A DNA stretch of 64,000 bases, taken from contig NHEJ01000007.1 of assembly GCA_002170395.1 (NCBI GenBank), forward strand, positions 43,955 to 107,954, in the 5' to 3' direction. The stretch comes from Betaproteobacteria bacterium TMED82. GTDB lineage: Bacteria > Pseudomonadota > Gammaproteobacteria > Burkholderiales > Burkholderiaceae_A. Position numbers and translations under genes: made by a program. The first letter of the stretch is position 1, and every line of letters starts with the position of its first letter. A model generated the notes under the pieces. It was not told the origin of the DNA and made no database searches. It saw only the letters and a program-made list of their open reading frames with translations. This document shows, in pieces, positions 10,134 to 20,210 of this stretch.

Positions 10134-10738
10134 TGAAATATATCACCAGACTTGGTTGGCTTGCAGTCTTAATTTTATTGATCTCAAGTCTAGCAAATTT
10201 AATTTTTGTCTCTAAAGATAATCAGCAATTCTATTCTATTGATGTTACAGGGGCTAACTGGGGAAAAAAGCTTTCAATTAAAACTGGAAGCAATGAGACA
10301 TTGAATCTTGAACAATATAAAGGGAAAGTAGTTGCCCTATTCTTCGGCTTTCTGTCATGTCCTGATTTTTGTCCCGGGCACCTCGCAAAAATGGTGGATA
10401 TAAAAAGTATGCTTGGGAACTATTCGAATGATCTGGCGGTAATTTTTATCTCAGTAGACCCAGATCGAGATACAAATGATCAGCTTGCTAAATATCTAAA
10501 TTCATTTGATCCAGATTTTTCCGGTGCAGTTGTCTCTAGCTCAGATTTACAGATCCTAAAGGCAGAATTTAATTTGGTAGTTAATAAGGTTTTTGAATCG
10601 AACTCCGCGATGTATACAATTGATCATTACACCTATACTTATATATTTGATAAGTCAGGTGCATTAAGATTGTTGGCACCAGCTGATTTGAATGGCTCTG
10701 AGTTGCTATCGGATCTGAATCAACTACTCAGTTCCTAA
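10130..10738 (+). CDS. SCO1/SenC family copper/thioredoxin-like protein
   Basis: KVVALFFGFLSCPDFCPGHLAKM (CxxxCP), IFISVDPDRDTNDQLAKYL. Confidence 0.88.
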   Translation: MMKYITRLGWLAVLILLISSLANLIFVSKDNQQFYSIDVTGANWGKKLSIKTGSNETLNLEQYKGKVVALFFGFLSCPDFCPGHLAKMVDIKSMLGNYSNDLAVIFISVDPDRDTNDQLAKYLNSFDPDFSGAVVSSSDLQILKAEFNLVVNKVFESNSAMYTIDHYTYTYIFDKSGALRLLAPADLNGSELLSDLNQLLSS

Positions 10739-10739
10739 T

Positions 10740-12041
10740 TTGGTAAAGCCAACCTTTTACAATTTTTTTTTTCACTGGCTCTGCATTGGTTTTTTTTCAG
10801 TGGGAGGACCATCTGCGCAAATATCACTTATCCACAGACAATTCGTTGAGAAGGAGAAGTGGGTAAAGCCTGAAACTTTTAGAAATGCACTTAATTTTTG
10901 TATGCTTCTACCCGGACCTGAGGCGCAACAACTCTCTGTCTATATCGGTTGGGTCTTATTTGGGAGGTTTGGAGGATTAGTTTCCGGGTTATTATTCGTA
11001 CTACCTTCATTTTTTTTAACCATTTTAGTTTCATATTTTTATATAAAGCATGGAAACTTATCTCAACTAGAGGAGATTTTTTTCGGTGCTAGGGCGGCGA
11101 TTATAGCAATAATAGTTTTTACAATTTGGAATATAATTCGGTTTTTTAACTTTTCTTTTTTTTGGTTCTTCCTGTCACTGATTACTTATTTAGCCCTTTC
11201 TTTTGGTATTCCTTACCCTTTGATAATTCTAATATCTGGCTGCTTTGGAGTTATTATTTATTTACTCTCTTTTATAAGTAAGGGATTAATTGAGAGTAAA
11301 TTAGCTCTAAGAAAAACATGCACTTCAAAAGTTTTTAGGGAAAGTAAACTGCTTGTTCCCTCCTCTAAATCAGTTTTTATAATTAGTTTGGGTATAGTAA
11401 TTTGGGGTATTACATTTGTATTAACATATCAATTTCTAGGAGAATTAGTCCTTAGTTTGTATTTATTTTTTTCAAAGGCGTCTTTTATTTCCTTTGGAGG
11501 TGCTTATGCAGTGTTATCTTACGTTTTTGAATTTGTGGTAGATGGTAAACTTTGGTTGAGTACTGAGGAAATGGCGAATATTTTATCTTTAGGGGAAATT
11601 CTTCCTGGTCCTCTGGTCATGGTGAACGTTATTACAACTTTTATGGTGTCCTACAAATATTCAGATATAACTAATTATATTCCAGAGATAGGGGCTGCAA
11701 CAGTAGTACTAATAGCGACCTTCTTGCCATCTTTTATTTTTGTTTTGCTCGGAGCACCAGTCTATGAAAAATTTATGAAGATAGATCTTTTAAAATGGTT
11801 TATGAAGGCTATTTCGGCGGCAGTAATCGGGATTTTAGTGCACTTAGCAATTAGATTTTCTGAAAACGTTTATCTGAAAGGACAAGTGTTATCGAGCTTA
11901 CCGTTAAATATTGATCTACCCAGTGTCGCATTGACTATATTTGCCATTTTTTTACTGGTGAGAGTGAATCTTAGTAGTTTTGCTACTCTCGTCTGCTGCT
12001 CAATTTTAGGATTTTTTGTTCAAAGATATCTAAATGCATAA
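10740..12041 (+). CDS. chrA: Chromate transporter (ChrA) family protein, two-domain form
   Basis: FFSVGGPSAQISLIHRQFVEKEKWV..LLPGPEAQQLSVYIGW; second half FISFGGAYAVLSYV..LGEILPGPLVMV; TTG start. Confidence 0.85.
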   Translation: MVKPTFYNFFFHWLCIGFFSVGGPSAQISLIHRQFVEKEKWVKPETFRNALNFCMLLPGPEAQQLSVYIGWVLFGRFGGLVSGLLFVLPSFFLTILVSYFYIKHGNLSQLEEIFFGARAAIIAIIVFTIWNIIRFFNFSFFWFFLSLITYLALSFGIPYPLIILISGCFGVIIYLLSFISKGLIESKLALRKTCTSKVFRESKLLVPSSKSVFIISLGIVIWGITFVLTYQFLGELVLSLYLFFSKASFISFGGAYAVLSYVFEFVVDGKLWLSTEEMANILSLGEILPGPLVMVNVITTFMVSYKYSDITNYIPEIGAATVVLIATFLPSFIFVLLGAPVYEKFMKIDLLKWFMKAISAAVIGILVHLAIRFSENVYLKGQVLSSLPLNIDLPSVALTIFAIFLLVRVNLSSFATLVCCSILGFFVQRYLNA

Positions 12042-12693
12042 AATAGGACTTTTTGGTGGTCGTTTCGATCCAGTTCATAGGGCTCACCTGAGCGTAGCAT
12101 CTGCTGCAGCTGACCAGTTGGATCTTAGTCATATCAAGTGGATTCCGACTGGTATACCAGTCCATAAAAGGGCTTCAGCAACAGCCGATCATCGATTACA
12201 GATGCTCAAAATTATCCTCGAAGATTTGGGTGATAAAAGAATGAAAATTGATTCGAGAGAAATAACTAATGCTAAAAATGGAATACCAAGTTACACATAT
12301 AAAACCATTCAATCTATGAGGGCAGAGTTCCCAGAGAGTCAGTTTATTTGGATTTTAGGTGAAGACCAACTGTTGAATTTTAGACGTTGGAGAAGGTGGC
12401 AATGGTTGATAAACAACATGGACGTTGCTTTATGTTGCCGTCCAAGTGTCGATTTTTCATTAACGTCGGAGGAGTTTCTTAAGGAAATTAGCGAGAAGAG
12501 CAGGAATGAGCAACTTATTTTAAGAGGATATGGAGCTAACATTACAAAAATTGATATGAGACCCGATTTTTGCTCCTCTACAGACATTCGTAAGCTTTTG
12601 GCAAAAAAAAAAGTACCAGAAAGTGTTAATAAGAAAGTAATGGAATATATTTCCTCGAATAAACTCTATCAACTTTTTGAGGAGGATTGTTAA
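12034..12693 (+). CDS. nadD: Nicotinate-nucleotide adenylyltransferase
   Basis: GLFGGRFDPVHRAHLSVA..IWILGEDQLLNFRRWRRW..CSSTDIRKLL. Confidence 0.93.
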   Translation: MHKIGLFGGRFDPVHRAHLSVASAAADQLDLSHIKWIPTGIPVHKRASATADHRLQMLKIILEDLGDKRMKIDSREITNAKNGIPSYTYKTIQSMRAEFPESQFIWILGEDQLLNFRRWRRWQWLINNMDVALCCRPSVDFSLTSEEFLKEISEKSRNEQLILRGYGANITKIDMRPDFCSSTDIRKLLAKKKVPESVNKKVMEYISSNKLYQLFEEDC

Positions 12694-13042
12694 GTTGCAA
12701 ATTGATAGACTCCAGAGATTAATAGTTGAGGCTTTAGAAGATGTAAAAGCGCAGGATATTAAAATATTTAACACTACGTCTAAATCAGACTTTTTTGATA
12801 GGGTAATGATTGCGTCTGCTGTGTCTACCACACAAACTAAGGCATTAGCAAAGTCTGTCATAGAAAAAGTGAAGCTAAATTTAAATTTTAGTTGTGGGGT
12901 GGAAGGACTTGAAAATGGGGAATGGGTATTGATTGATTGTGGGGATATTATTTGTCACGTAATGCAACCATCTATACGGGAGTACTATTGTTTAGAAGAA
13001 ATTTGGGGGGGGCATACTTTAAACATTGATCGATATCAATAA
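12677..13042 (+). CDS. rsfS: Ribosome silencing factor RsfS
   Basis: DFFDRVMIASAVSTTQTKALAKSV..WVLIDCGDIICHVMQPSIREYYCLEEIWG; directly after nadD. Real start is probably a few codons downstream. Confidence 0.92.
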   Translation: MRRIVKLQIDRLQRLIVEALEDVKAQDIKIFNTTSKSDFFDRVMIASAVSTTQTKALAKSVIEKVKLNLNFSCGVEGLENGEWVLIDCGDIICHVMQPSIREYYCLEEIWGGHTLNIDRYQ

Positions 13043-13044
13043 GC

Positions 13045-14022
13045 TTAATTCAATTTAATGATGGATCTACCAAAAGTCTCGCCCTTAAATACATTTTCTG
13101 CGATTAGAATTGTTTTATCAAAACTGAATTCAGAAGAAATTTGAAGAAGTTCTGAACAAGAAAGGGTATCAGAGAGGAGATTCCAAATTTGTTTTCTGTT
13201 GCTCGTACTCCTGTAGACGCTGTTGACGCCGTAAAGACTAATACCTCTCAAAATGAAAGGAGCCACACTGGTGTGTAAGTCCATACCCTGTACGTTACCG
13301 CAGCTTATTACGGCCCCGTCAATTTTTGTAGCTGCGCATGCAATTGCTAAAGTCCTACTTCCAAGCGTATCAATCACAGCAGCCCATTTTTGCTTGTCTA
13401 ATAATTTCTTAGGCTCCTCTAATTCTTGAACCAGAATAACCTCTTTAGCTCCGATAAATTTAAGATAGTCAATATTATTTGGTTTCGTGGTTGCTGCTAC
13501 AACTTCAAATTTGAGTTTTTTAAGTATCATGACAGCTAAACTACCCAAACCTCCCGATGCTCCAGTTACAAGCACTTTGCCCGACCGAGGTTCAGTTCCG
13601 TGATTAAGCATCTTTTTCACTGCTAACATAGCTGTGAAGCCTGCAGTGCCGATTATCATTACATCTTTAGTAGAAAAATTTTGAGGAACAGAAGTGATCC
13701 ATTCATTTTGTACTCTAACCAACTCTGAAAACCCCCCCCATCTCGACTCACCTAATCCCCACCCACAAACTAGTACCTTTTGTCCCTTATTAACCTTGTT
13801 AGTCTTACTACTTATAACAGTTCCAGAAAGATCAATACCTGGAATCATTGGAAAGTTTCTTATAACAGGAATTTTTTTTACGATTGCTAAACTATCCTTG
13901 TAGTTAACTGTCGTATAATCAGTTTTAATAAGAACATCTCCATTTGGGAGATCGGATTCAACAAGTGTTTTGTTAAATACAGGAGCACTGTTTTCATTTT
14001 GGATTTGTATAGCAGTAAACAT
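13045..14022 (-). CDS. acuI: Zinc-independent alcohol dehydrogenase / acrylyl-CoA reductase family (AcuI/YhdH)
   Basis: VNYKDSLAIVKKIPVIRNFPMIPGIDLSGTV..WGLGESRWGGFSELVRV..VTGASGGLGSLAVMILKKL. Confidence 0.82.
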   Translation of the reverse strand: MFTAIQIQNENSAPVFNKTLVESDLPNGDVLIKTDYTTVNYKDSLAIVKKIPVIRNFPMIPGIDLSGTVISSKTNKVNKGQKVLVCGWGLGESRWGGFSELVRVQNEWITSVPQNFSTKDVMIIGTAGFTAMLAVKKMLNHGTEPRSGKVLVTGASGGLGSLAVMILKKLKFEVVAATTKPNNIDYLKFIGAKEVILVQELEEPKKLLDKQKWAAVIDTLGSRTLAIACAATKIDGAVISCGNVQGMDLHTSVAPFILRGISLYGVNSVYRSTSNRKQIWNLLSDTLSCSELLQISSEFSFDKTILIAENVFKGETFGRSIIKLN

Positions 14023-14061
14023 TCTTTAGTTAATTCAGAAAAGATTTTTCGTTAATTATTT

Positions 14062-15111
14062 ATGAAGTTTTCAATGCAATCTTACCAGAATACTGTTGAG
14101 CAAAAAATGCTCGAGGCCAGATTATTCAATAAAGAAAAAACCTCACTCAATTTGCAAGAGAAGATTTTATTAAAGGAGGAAATCAAGGATAAATTGAGAG
14201 TAATGAACGCCTCAATTATTTGTCATTATTATGTTGATGGTATTGTTCAGGATTTAGCAATCGAGTCTGGAGGTATTGTTGCCGATTCTCTGGAGATGGC
14301 TAGGTATGGGCAACGTAGTTCAGCTGATATTTTAATCGTTGCTGGCGTTAAGTTTATGGGCGAAACTGCTAAAATCCTGTCACCTCAGAAAAAAGTTTTT
14401 ATGGTGAATAATATGGCAACCTGTTCTTTAGATGTTGGTTGCTCATTTGATGACTTTAATGAATTTTGTGACAATAATCCAAGCAGGACTGTCTTGGTGT
14501 ACGCTAATACAAGCGCTTCAATAAAAGCAAGATCTGATTGGACAGTTACTAGCTCATGTGCCATCGATATAGTTGAATATTTAGCATCCAAAAAACTACC
14601 GTTAATTTTTGCTCCTGATAAACATCTTGGGAACTACATTAAGAAAATGACGGGGGCAGATATTTTAAATTGGGAGGGTCATTGTGTAGTTCATGACGAA
14701 TTTAAGTCGTTTGAATTAAAAAAGTTAAGTAAAAACATGCCCGAAGCTGAAATCTTAGTTCATCCGGAAGCTCCTAACTCTGTAATTGAACTAGCCGACT
14801 GCGTGGGGTCAACCTCTCAATTATTGAAATACTCTAAGCAGTCTAAGTGTAAAACCTTTATCGTAGCTACAGATAACGGCTTAATCCATGCAATGAAAAA
14901 ATCCTCTCCGAAAAAATCTTTTATAGAAGCTCCTACTGCTGGTAATGGAGCTACCTGCAAAAGTTGTGCTCATTGCCCTTGGATGGAAATGAATGATTTA
15001 AAAGGGGTTTTAAACGCTTTAGGCGGGAACGCTGAAGAGATAATCGTGCAGAATGAGACATCTGAGAAAGCTATGAAGAGTATAACGAAAATGTTAAATT
15101 TTACCCGTTAG
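14062..15111 (+). CDS. nadA: Quinolinate synthase A
   Basis: ICHYYVDGIVQDLA..DSLEMARYG..VAGVKFMGETAKILSPQKKVFMVN..CSLDVGCSFDDF..WEGHCVVHDEF..HPEAPNSVIELADCVGSTSQL..SCAHCPWMEMN. Confidence 0.95.
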   Translation: MKFSMQSYQNTVEQKMLEARLFNKEKTSLNLQEKILLKEEIKDKLRVMNASIICHYYVDGIVQDLAIESGGIVADSLEMARYGQRSSADILIVAGVKFMGETAKILSPQKKVFMVNNMATCSLDVGCSFDDFNEFCDNNPSRTVLVYANTSASIKARSDWTVTSSCAIDIVEYLASKKLPLIFAPDKHLGNYIKKMTGADILNWEGHCVVHDEFKSFELKKLSKNMPEAEILVHPEAPNSVIELADCVGSTSQLLKYSKQSKCKTFIVATDNGLIHAMKKSSPKKSFIEAPTAGNGATCKSCAHCPWMEMNDLKGVLNALGGNAEEIIVQNETSEKAMKSITKMLNFTR

Positions 15112-15113
15112 AC

Positions 15114-16010
15114 ATGTTTTATAAAGTCGAGCAGTTAACTGATGCTGTAAAAAGGAACATAAAAGATGCTTTATTTGAGGATCTTGGCAGCGGTGATTTG
15201 TCAGCAAGATTTATAGCGGATAAAAAAGTCGAAGCTCATGTTTTATTAAAATCTGAATGTGCTGTGCTTTGTGGCACATCATGGTTTGAGAATACATTCA
15301 GGTTCGTGGACAAAGCAACGCAAGTAAAGTGGGAAAAAACAGATGGCTTAAAAATCTTTCAAAATGAGCTGATTTGTGTGCTTAAGGGAAGTGCGAAAAG
15401 TATACTTGCAGCTGAAAGGGTAAGCTTAAATTTTTTGCAGACGTTATCAGCTACTGCCACGGAGACCCACAACTATATGGAGAGAATTAAAGAAGTCAAG
15501 GAAAAAAAATGTTTGATCTTAGATACAAGGAAAACTCTCCCGGGACTTAGATTAGCGCAAAAGTATGCTGTTAGAGTTGGTGGTGGGTCTAATCAGCGGT
15601 TTGGGCTATGGGATAGCGTTTTACTAAAAGAAAATCATTTGATATCGTTGGGCGGTTTTACATCACTGATCAGGCGTTACGGAAACGCCGCCAGCGCTGC
15701 CGAGGTTGAGAAAATAAATTTAGACCATTTTCAAATTGAAGTGGAAAATATGCATGAGTATAGCTTGGCAACGGCATTTGGTGCGAAGCAAATTCTCTTG
15801 GATAATTTTTCGATTACGGATCTTAAAAAGGCTGTATCCTTGAACATGAATGAAGCCATATTGGAGGCATCAGGAAATATTTCTCTCCTAAATATTAGGG
15901 ATATAGTTATGACTGGGGTGGATAGGGTTTCTATTGGTGGTTTGACGAAAAATCTTAATGCAATCGATTTTACTTTGAGATTCAAATCAGCTTCATCTAG
16001 GTTACGTTGA
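15114..16010 (+). CDS. nadC: Nicotinate-nucleotide pyrophosphorylase (carboxylating)
   Basis: ALFEDLGSGDLSARF..AERVSLNFLQTLSATAT..ILDTRKTLPGLRLAQKYAVRVGGGSNQRFGLWDSVLLKENH..LEASGNISLLNIRDI..GVDRVSIGGLTK. Confidence 0.95.
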   Translation: MFYKVEQLTDAVKRNIKDALFEDLGSGDLSARFIADKKVEAHVLLKSECAVLCGTSWFENTFRFVDKATQVKWEKTDGLKIFQNELICVLKGSAKSILAAERVSLNFLQTLSATATETHNYMERIKEVKEKKCLILDTRKTLPGLRLAQKYAVRVGGGSNQRFGLWDSVLLKENHLISLGGFTSLIRRYGNAASAAEVEKINLDHFQIEVENMHEYSLATAFGAKQILLDNFSITDLKKAVSLNMNEAILEASGNISLLNIRDIVMTGVDRVSIGGLTKNLNAIDFTLRFKSASSRLR

Positions 16011-17230
16011 AAGTAATTAATGTGCTTCTAACATTTTTAGGTTCGCTGGTAAAATCAATCATCGGTAAAAATTCAAAAATTCTTCGAATTTTAAAAGGTT
16101 TATTCTATTTTCGGCTACCAGGTAATAAATATTTAATAGCAAACTATAAAGAATTAAAGCGCACTCGGTCACGTTTTTATCTTTTTCAAATTAACCATCT
16201 TATTGTTGCCTTTGATTCTGGCTCTCTAAATGATAATAGAGGAATTGGCAGGATCGCCAAGAATATTTTTAACGAGTTATCTAAGAAGATATATCTTTCT
16301 AAGGCATGCAACAACGTTGAATTTCATATTCGTCAACTTGACGACTGTGATCCAGACCAAATTGATTTCTATTTCTTTTCGTCGATACATTGGGTGGATA
16401 GTAGGTATTTATCCAAGTCAGTGATAATGATCATGGACACGATACCTCTAGATTTAAATTTATATTTTCCGAAAGCTGACGTAAAGCAATGGAGGGAGCT
16501 TTTCAGGGATTATGCTCAGAGATCAATCGGGATAATCACAATCAGCGAATGGAGTGCGGGGAGAATTTCAAAGCATCTTGATATAGCACTTGATAAAATT
16601 AAGGTAATCCCCCCAGGAGTTAATCACTTTATTCCACATTCAATTTATCCACTTCTAAACTTAAAAACATCACCCTACGTAGTCTTTGTAGGTAGTGATG
16701 ACTTCCACAAGAATATCGATATTATTTTAGAAGTTTTTCGCTCCGATGAACTGGGCAATTTAAAATTGGTGCTAGTGGGTGACAACAAAAGTGCGGGCGA
16801 AAGATGTAAGAAATTTATTAATAAAGATAACGTCATTTTTTTGGGAAAAATCAGCGATGCAGAGGTTGCAAAAGTAATTAGCAATGCAAAGGCACTGCTA
16901 TGTCCTAGTCTCCTGGAAGGCTTTGGCCTTCCACCCTTGGAAGCAGCATTACACGGTGTACCTAGTATATGTAGTAATCGACCAGCACTTAATGAAGTAT
17001 TAAAAAACGCTGCTATTTTTGTGGAACCTACAAATATTAGTTCTTGGAGACAACAAATAAGACGTGTAATTTCTGATTCTGATCTTCGTGAGACACTCGT
17101 TTTAGAGGCGCAAACAGTAGCTAAAAAATTTACTTGGGAGATTTTTCTTAATAATGTTTTAACTCACTTTCACACATTAAAAATGGGAGCTAATGATGTT
17201 AGCTATCCCTCACATCATAGGGAGCAATAA
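16007..17230 (+). CDS. Glycosyltransferase family 4-like protein
   Basis: SGSLNDNRGIGRIAKNIF..PSLLEGFGLPPLEAALHGVPSICSNRPALNEV; TTG start overlapping nadC stop. Confidence 0.85.
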   Translation: MKVINVLLTFLGSLVKSIIGKNSKILRILKGLFYFRLPGNKYLIANYKELKRTRSRFYLFQINHLIVAFDSGSLNDNRGIGRIAKNIFNELSKKIYLSKACNNVEFHIRQLDDCDPDQIDFYFFSSIHWVDSRYLSKSVIMIMDTIPLDLNLYFPKADVKQWRELFRDYAQRSIGIITISEWSAGRISKHLDIALDKIKVIPPGVNHFIPHSIYPLLNLKTSPYVVFVGSDDFHKNIDIILEVFRSDELGNLKLVLVGDNKSAGERCKKFINKDNVIFLGKISDAEVAKVISNAKALLCPSLLEGFGLPPLEAALHGVPSICSNRPALNEVLKNAAIFVEPTNISSWRQQIRRVISDSDLRETLVLEAQTVAKKFTWEIFLNNVLTHFHTLKMGANDVSYPSHHREQ

Positions 17231-18800
17231 TTGTGTTTAGTGCAGTTAAAGAGGTAGTTGGAACATCTTTCGAATAATGCAGTCCGCGGCTTTCTCTTCT
17301 TTTGAGTGCGCTTAGAACTATGATTTCGGCACAAAGAGTAAGATTTCTAAGTTCAAGGAGATCTCTGCTAATTCTGTAAAGAGAATAATAGCTATCTATC
17401 TCCCTTTTAATCTCACCAATTTTCTTAAGGGCTTTTTTAAGTCGTATGTCGGATCTTACAATACCAACATAGCTTGACATTATTGATCTTAATTCTTCCC
17501 AGTTATGGGAGATTTCCTTGGTCTGTCGAGTTTGATCAACTTTTATATTATTCCATTCAGTATTAATTTTTTCTTTGGAAGTAATTGACTGAGATATAAT
17601 TTGTTTCGCCGCTAATCGACCGATAACAACACATTCCAATAATGAGTTACTAGCTAGTCTGTTTGCACCATGTAGTCCTGTACATGCATTTTCACCAACA
17701 GCAAATAGATTTGAAATTTCTGTTCGCCCGTTTACATCAGTGATTATCCCGCCGCATGAATAGTGAGCAGCAGGGACAACTGGTATTCGCTGAGAACTTA
17801 TGTCTATTCCCAATTTTAAACACCTAGATTTTATTGTGGGGAAGTTTTCATCTATGACTTCCTGCTCAATCATCGTTGCGTTCAAGTAAACATTTTCAAT
17901 TTCATATTTTTTCATTTCTGCATCTATTGATCTTGCAACAATATCACGCGGTGCAAGTTCACCTTTTGCATCATACTTCCTCATAAACTTTTCTCCTGAC
18001 GGAAGTTCTAGAGTTGCACCAGCGCCCCTAAGTGCCTCTGAAATAAGAAAGCTTCTATCATCAGGGTGATAAAGACATGTAGGGTGAAATTGTATAAATT
18101 CCATATCTGAAACTCTACAACCAGCTCTCCATGCCAAGGCAATTCCGTCACCCGTTGCCGTATCCGGGTTCGACGTGTATCGATAAACTTTACCTACCCC
18201 TCCTGTAGCGAGCACAGTCGAAGAGGACTCCAGATGAAAAATTTCGTTTTTTATGATGTCCAAAAAGCAAACACCGACAACTGCAGTAGATTGACGGGCT
18301 TTTTTATTAGTAATTAAGTCAATTGCCATCCAGTTGGTCTGAATTTCTATGTTAGGATTTTGCCTAGCTTGATGCAGTAATACGTCCAAAATTGCTTTAC
18401 CAGTTGAATCAGCGACGTGGGCAATTCTTGCTCTACTATGTCCTCCTTCCCGAATAAGGTGTAGCTCGCTTTTTTTTTGTTTGTTCTGATTGAATACAAC
18501 ACCTTTGTTAAGTAACCAATCGATCGCACCATGACCTGATTCAGCGACCAATCTAGCTACACTGGGCTCTACAAGCCCCTTTCCCGCATCAATTGTATCT
18601 TTAATGTGAGTGGAGATGCTGATTTCATCACTCAAAACGCTTACAATTCCACCTTGAGCCCATGCAGTCGCGGACAAATATAAATCTTTCTTGGAGACAA
18701 TAAGTACTTTTTTTTCTTTTGCCAATTCTAGTGCTACAGTTAACCCTGCTAGCCCACACCCTATAACAATAATTGGGGAACAACTTTTTTTTTCTACCAT
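17199..18800 (-). CDS. nadB: L-aspartate oxidase
   Basis: VIGCGLAGLTVALELA..SATAWAQGGIVSVL..HLIREGGHSRARIAHVADSTGKAI..LATGGVGKVYRYTSNPDTATGDGIALAWRAG..FHPTCLYHP..PAAHYSCGGIITD..LHGANRLASNSLLECVV. Confidence 0.95.
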   Translation of the reverse strand: MVEKKSCSPIIVIGCGLAGLTVALELAKEKKVLIVSKKDLYLSATAWAQGGIVSVLSDEISISTHIKDTIDAGKGLVEPSVARLVAESGHGAIDWLLNKGVVFNQNKQKKSELHLIREGGHSRARIAHVADSTGKAILDVLLHQARQNPNIEIQTNWMAIDLITNKKARQSTAVVGVCFLDIIKNEIFHLESSSTVLATGGVGKVYRYTSNPDTATGDGIALAWRAGCRVSDMEFIQFHPTCLYHPDDRSFLISEALRGAGATLELPSGEKFMRKYDAKGELAPRDIVARSIDAEMKKYEIENVYLNATMIEQEVIDENFPTIKSRCLKLGIDISSQRIPVVPAAHYSCGGIITDVNGRTEISNLFAVGENACTGLHGANRLASNSLLECVVIGRLAAKQIISQSITSKEKINTEWNNIKVDQTRQTKEISHNWEELRSIMSSYVGIVRSDIRLKKALKKIGEIKREIDSYYSLYRISRDLLELRNLTLCAEIIVLSALKRRESRGLHYSKDVPTTSLTALNTIIAPYDVRDS

Positions 18801-20209
18801 GCTTGTTTACTAAAAAATATTTTTATAGAAGTTGTTAACAAAATTCGAATGTCAAACCATAACGACCAGTTTTCAATGTAAAAAAGATCATGTTGCAGCC
18901 TTCTGTTGATATCATCGATTGATTTTACCTCTCCCCGCAGATCGTTAACCTGAGCCCAACCTGTAATTCCTGGCTTTACTTTATATCTGAGGACATAACC
19001 TTCTATTTTTTTTTTAAACTCATCCTCTTGTTTCAAAGCATGCGGCCTGGGACCAACTAAACTCATTCTACCTTGCAAAACATTAATAATTTGAGGGAGT
19101 TCGTCTAAAGATGTTTTACGCAGCCATTTACCAACTTTTGTGAATCTAACATCATTTGGTATTGCCTGCGTTATCTGATCACCCGCCTCTTTATGAACCT
19201 TCATTGTCCTAAACTTATAAATTGTGAAAATTTTACCGTCCCAGCCAATTCTCTTTTGTAAAAAAATTATCGGCTGACCACTAGTCAAGAGCAATAGAAA
19301 TGAAATGATAACTAGTAGAGGGCTAGAGATGATCAAGAAAATACTTCCTAGAATTTTGTCTTCAAGCATTTTTATTATTTTATTTAAGCCGACCATCTTG
19401 TTTACACTGATATCAATCATTGGAAACCCCAGAAATTCTGTCACTGAGTGATTAAGCAAGCTGAGTCCGAATAAGTCTGGAATAAGACGCACTGAAACAT
19501 TATTTGCACAAGATATTCTTAAAACTTCATGTATCCTTTGACCTGCGCTAAGTGGCAGGGCAACCCAAATTTCTTCTATCTCAGTTTTGGAAATTGATGC
19601 TAGCTTTTCTTTGCCGCCTATAACTTTAAGATTAGAAATGGTGTTACCGTGTAGCTGTCTGTTATCGTCAAGAAGGCTCATCACAATAAAACCGCTTTCA
19701 GGACTTTTCAGCAATTGATTAACTATGGATTTACCCAAGCGCCCTGCACCATAAATAATAATTTTTTTTTGATTCACCCCTTTTTTTCTAAGGTGACGAA
19801 CTGCTGTAAACACTATTACTCTGCAAGCAATAATTAATAAAAGACTTAATATTAACCAAATTAGTAGAGCTTCAATCGAAATGATTAAATCTAAGTCAAT
19901 CACTAGCCAAACTAAAATTGTGAATCCAGACGATATAGCAAATGCTATAAAAAGACGGCTAAACTGATCGGAATAGGGTCTCCCGCGCCAACTTCTGTAA
20001 ACTTGAGATTCTTTGAAAGTAATTAGGCAAATTAAAGACTTAATCAAGAGCAGAGCTAGAGCATTCTTAAGCTGCAATCCACTTGAAGAAAATAAGTAGA
20101 CTGTCACAAATAAACCCACAGTTATAGATGAAATGTCAATGATTCGACTGAAGACCTCAAAAAGTCCAGCGTATTCCTTCGTAATAAATCTATTTGGTTT
20201 CTTAATCAA
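18794..20209 (-). CDS. wcaJ: Undecaprenyl-phosphate hexose-1-phosphotransferase (WcaJ-like)
   Basis: C-terminal IFLQKRIGWDGKIFTIYKFRTMKVH..WLRKTSLDELPQIINVLQGRMSLVGPRPHALKQ..YKVKPGITGWAQVNDLRGE; N-terminal TMs and CoA-binding-like domain. Confidence 0.9.
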   Translation of the reverse strand: MIKKPNRFITKEYAGLFEVFSRIIDISSITVGLFVTVYLFSSSGLQLKNALALLLIKSLICLITFKESQVYRSWRGRPYSDQFSRLFIAFAISSGFTILVWLVIDLDLIISIEALLIWLILSLLLIIACRVIVFTAVRHLRKKGVNQKKIIIYGAGRLGKSIVNQLLKSPESGFIVMSLLDDNRQLHGNTISNLKVIGGKEKLASISKTEIEEIWVALPLSAGQRIHEVLRISCANNVSVRLIPDLFGLSLLNHSVTEFLGFPMIDISVNKMVGLNKIIKMLEDKILGSIFLIISSPLLVIISFLLLLTSGQPIIFLQKRIGWDGKIFTIYKFRTMKVHKEAGDQITQAIPNDVRFTKVGKWLRKTSLDELPQIINVLQGRMSLVGPRPHALKQEDEFKKKIEGYVLRYKVKPGITGWAQVNDLRGEVKSIDDINRRLQHDLFYIENWSLWFDIRILLTTSIKIFFSKQAW

Positions 20210-20210
20210 G

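Noticed and set aside
12677-12692. Non-canonical long overlap of nadD and rsfS as programmed frameshift
   Set aside because: ORF-track start is probably too early; an alternative start a few codons downstream removes most of the overlap
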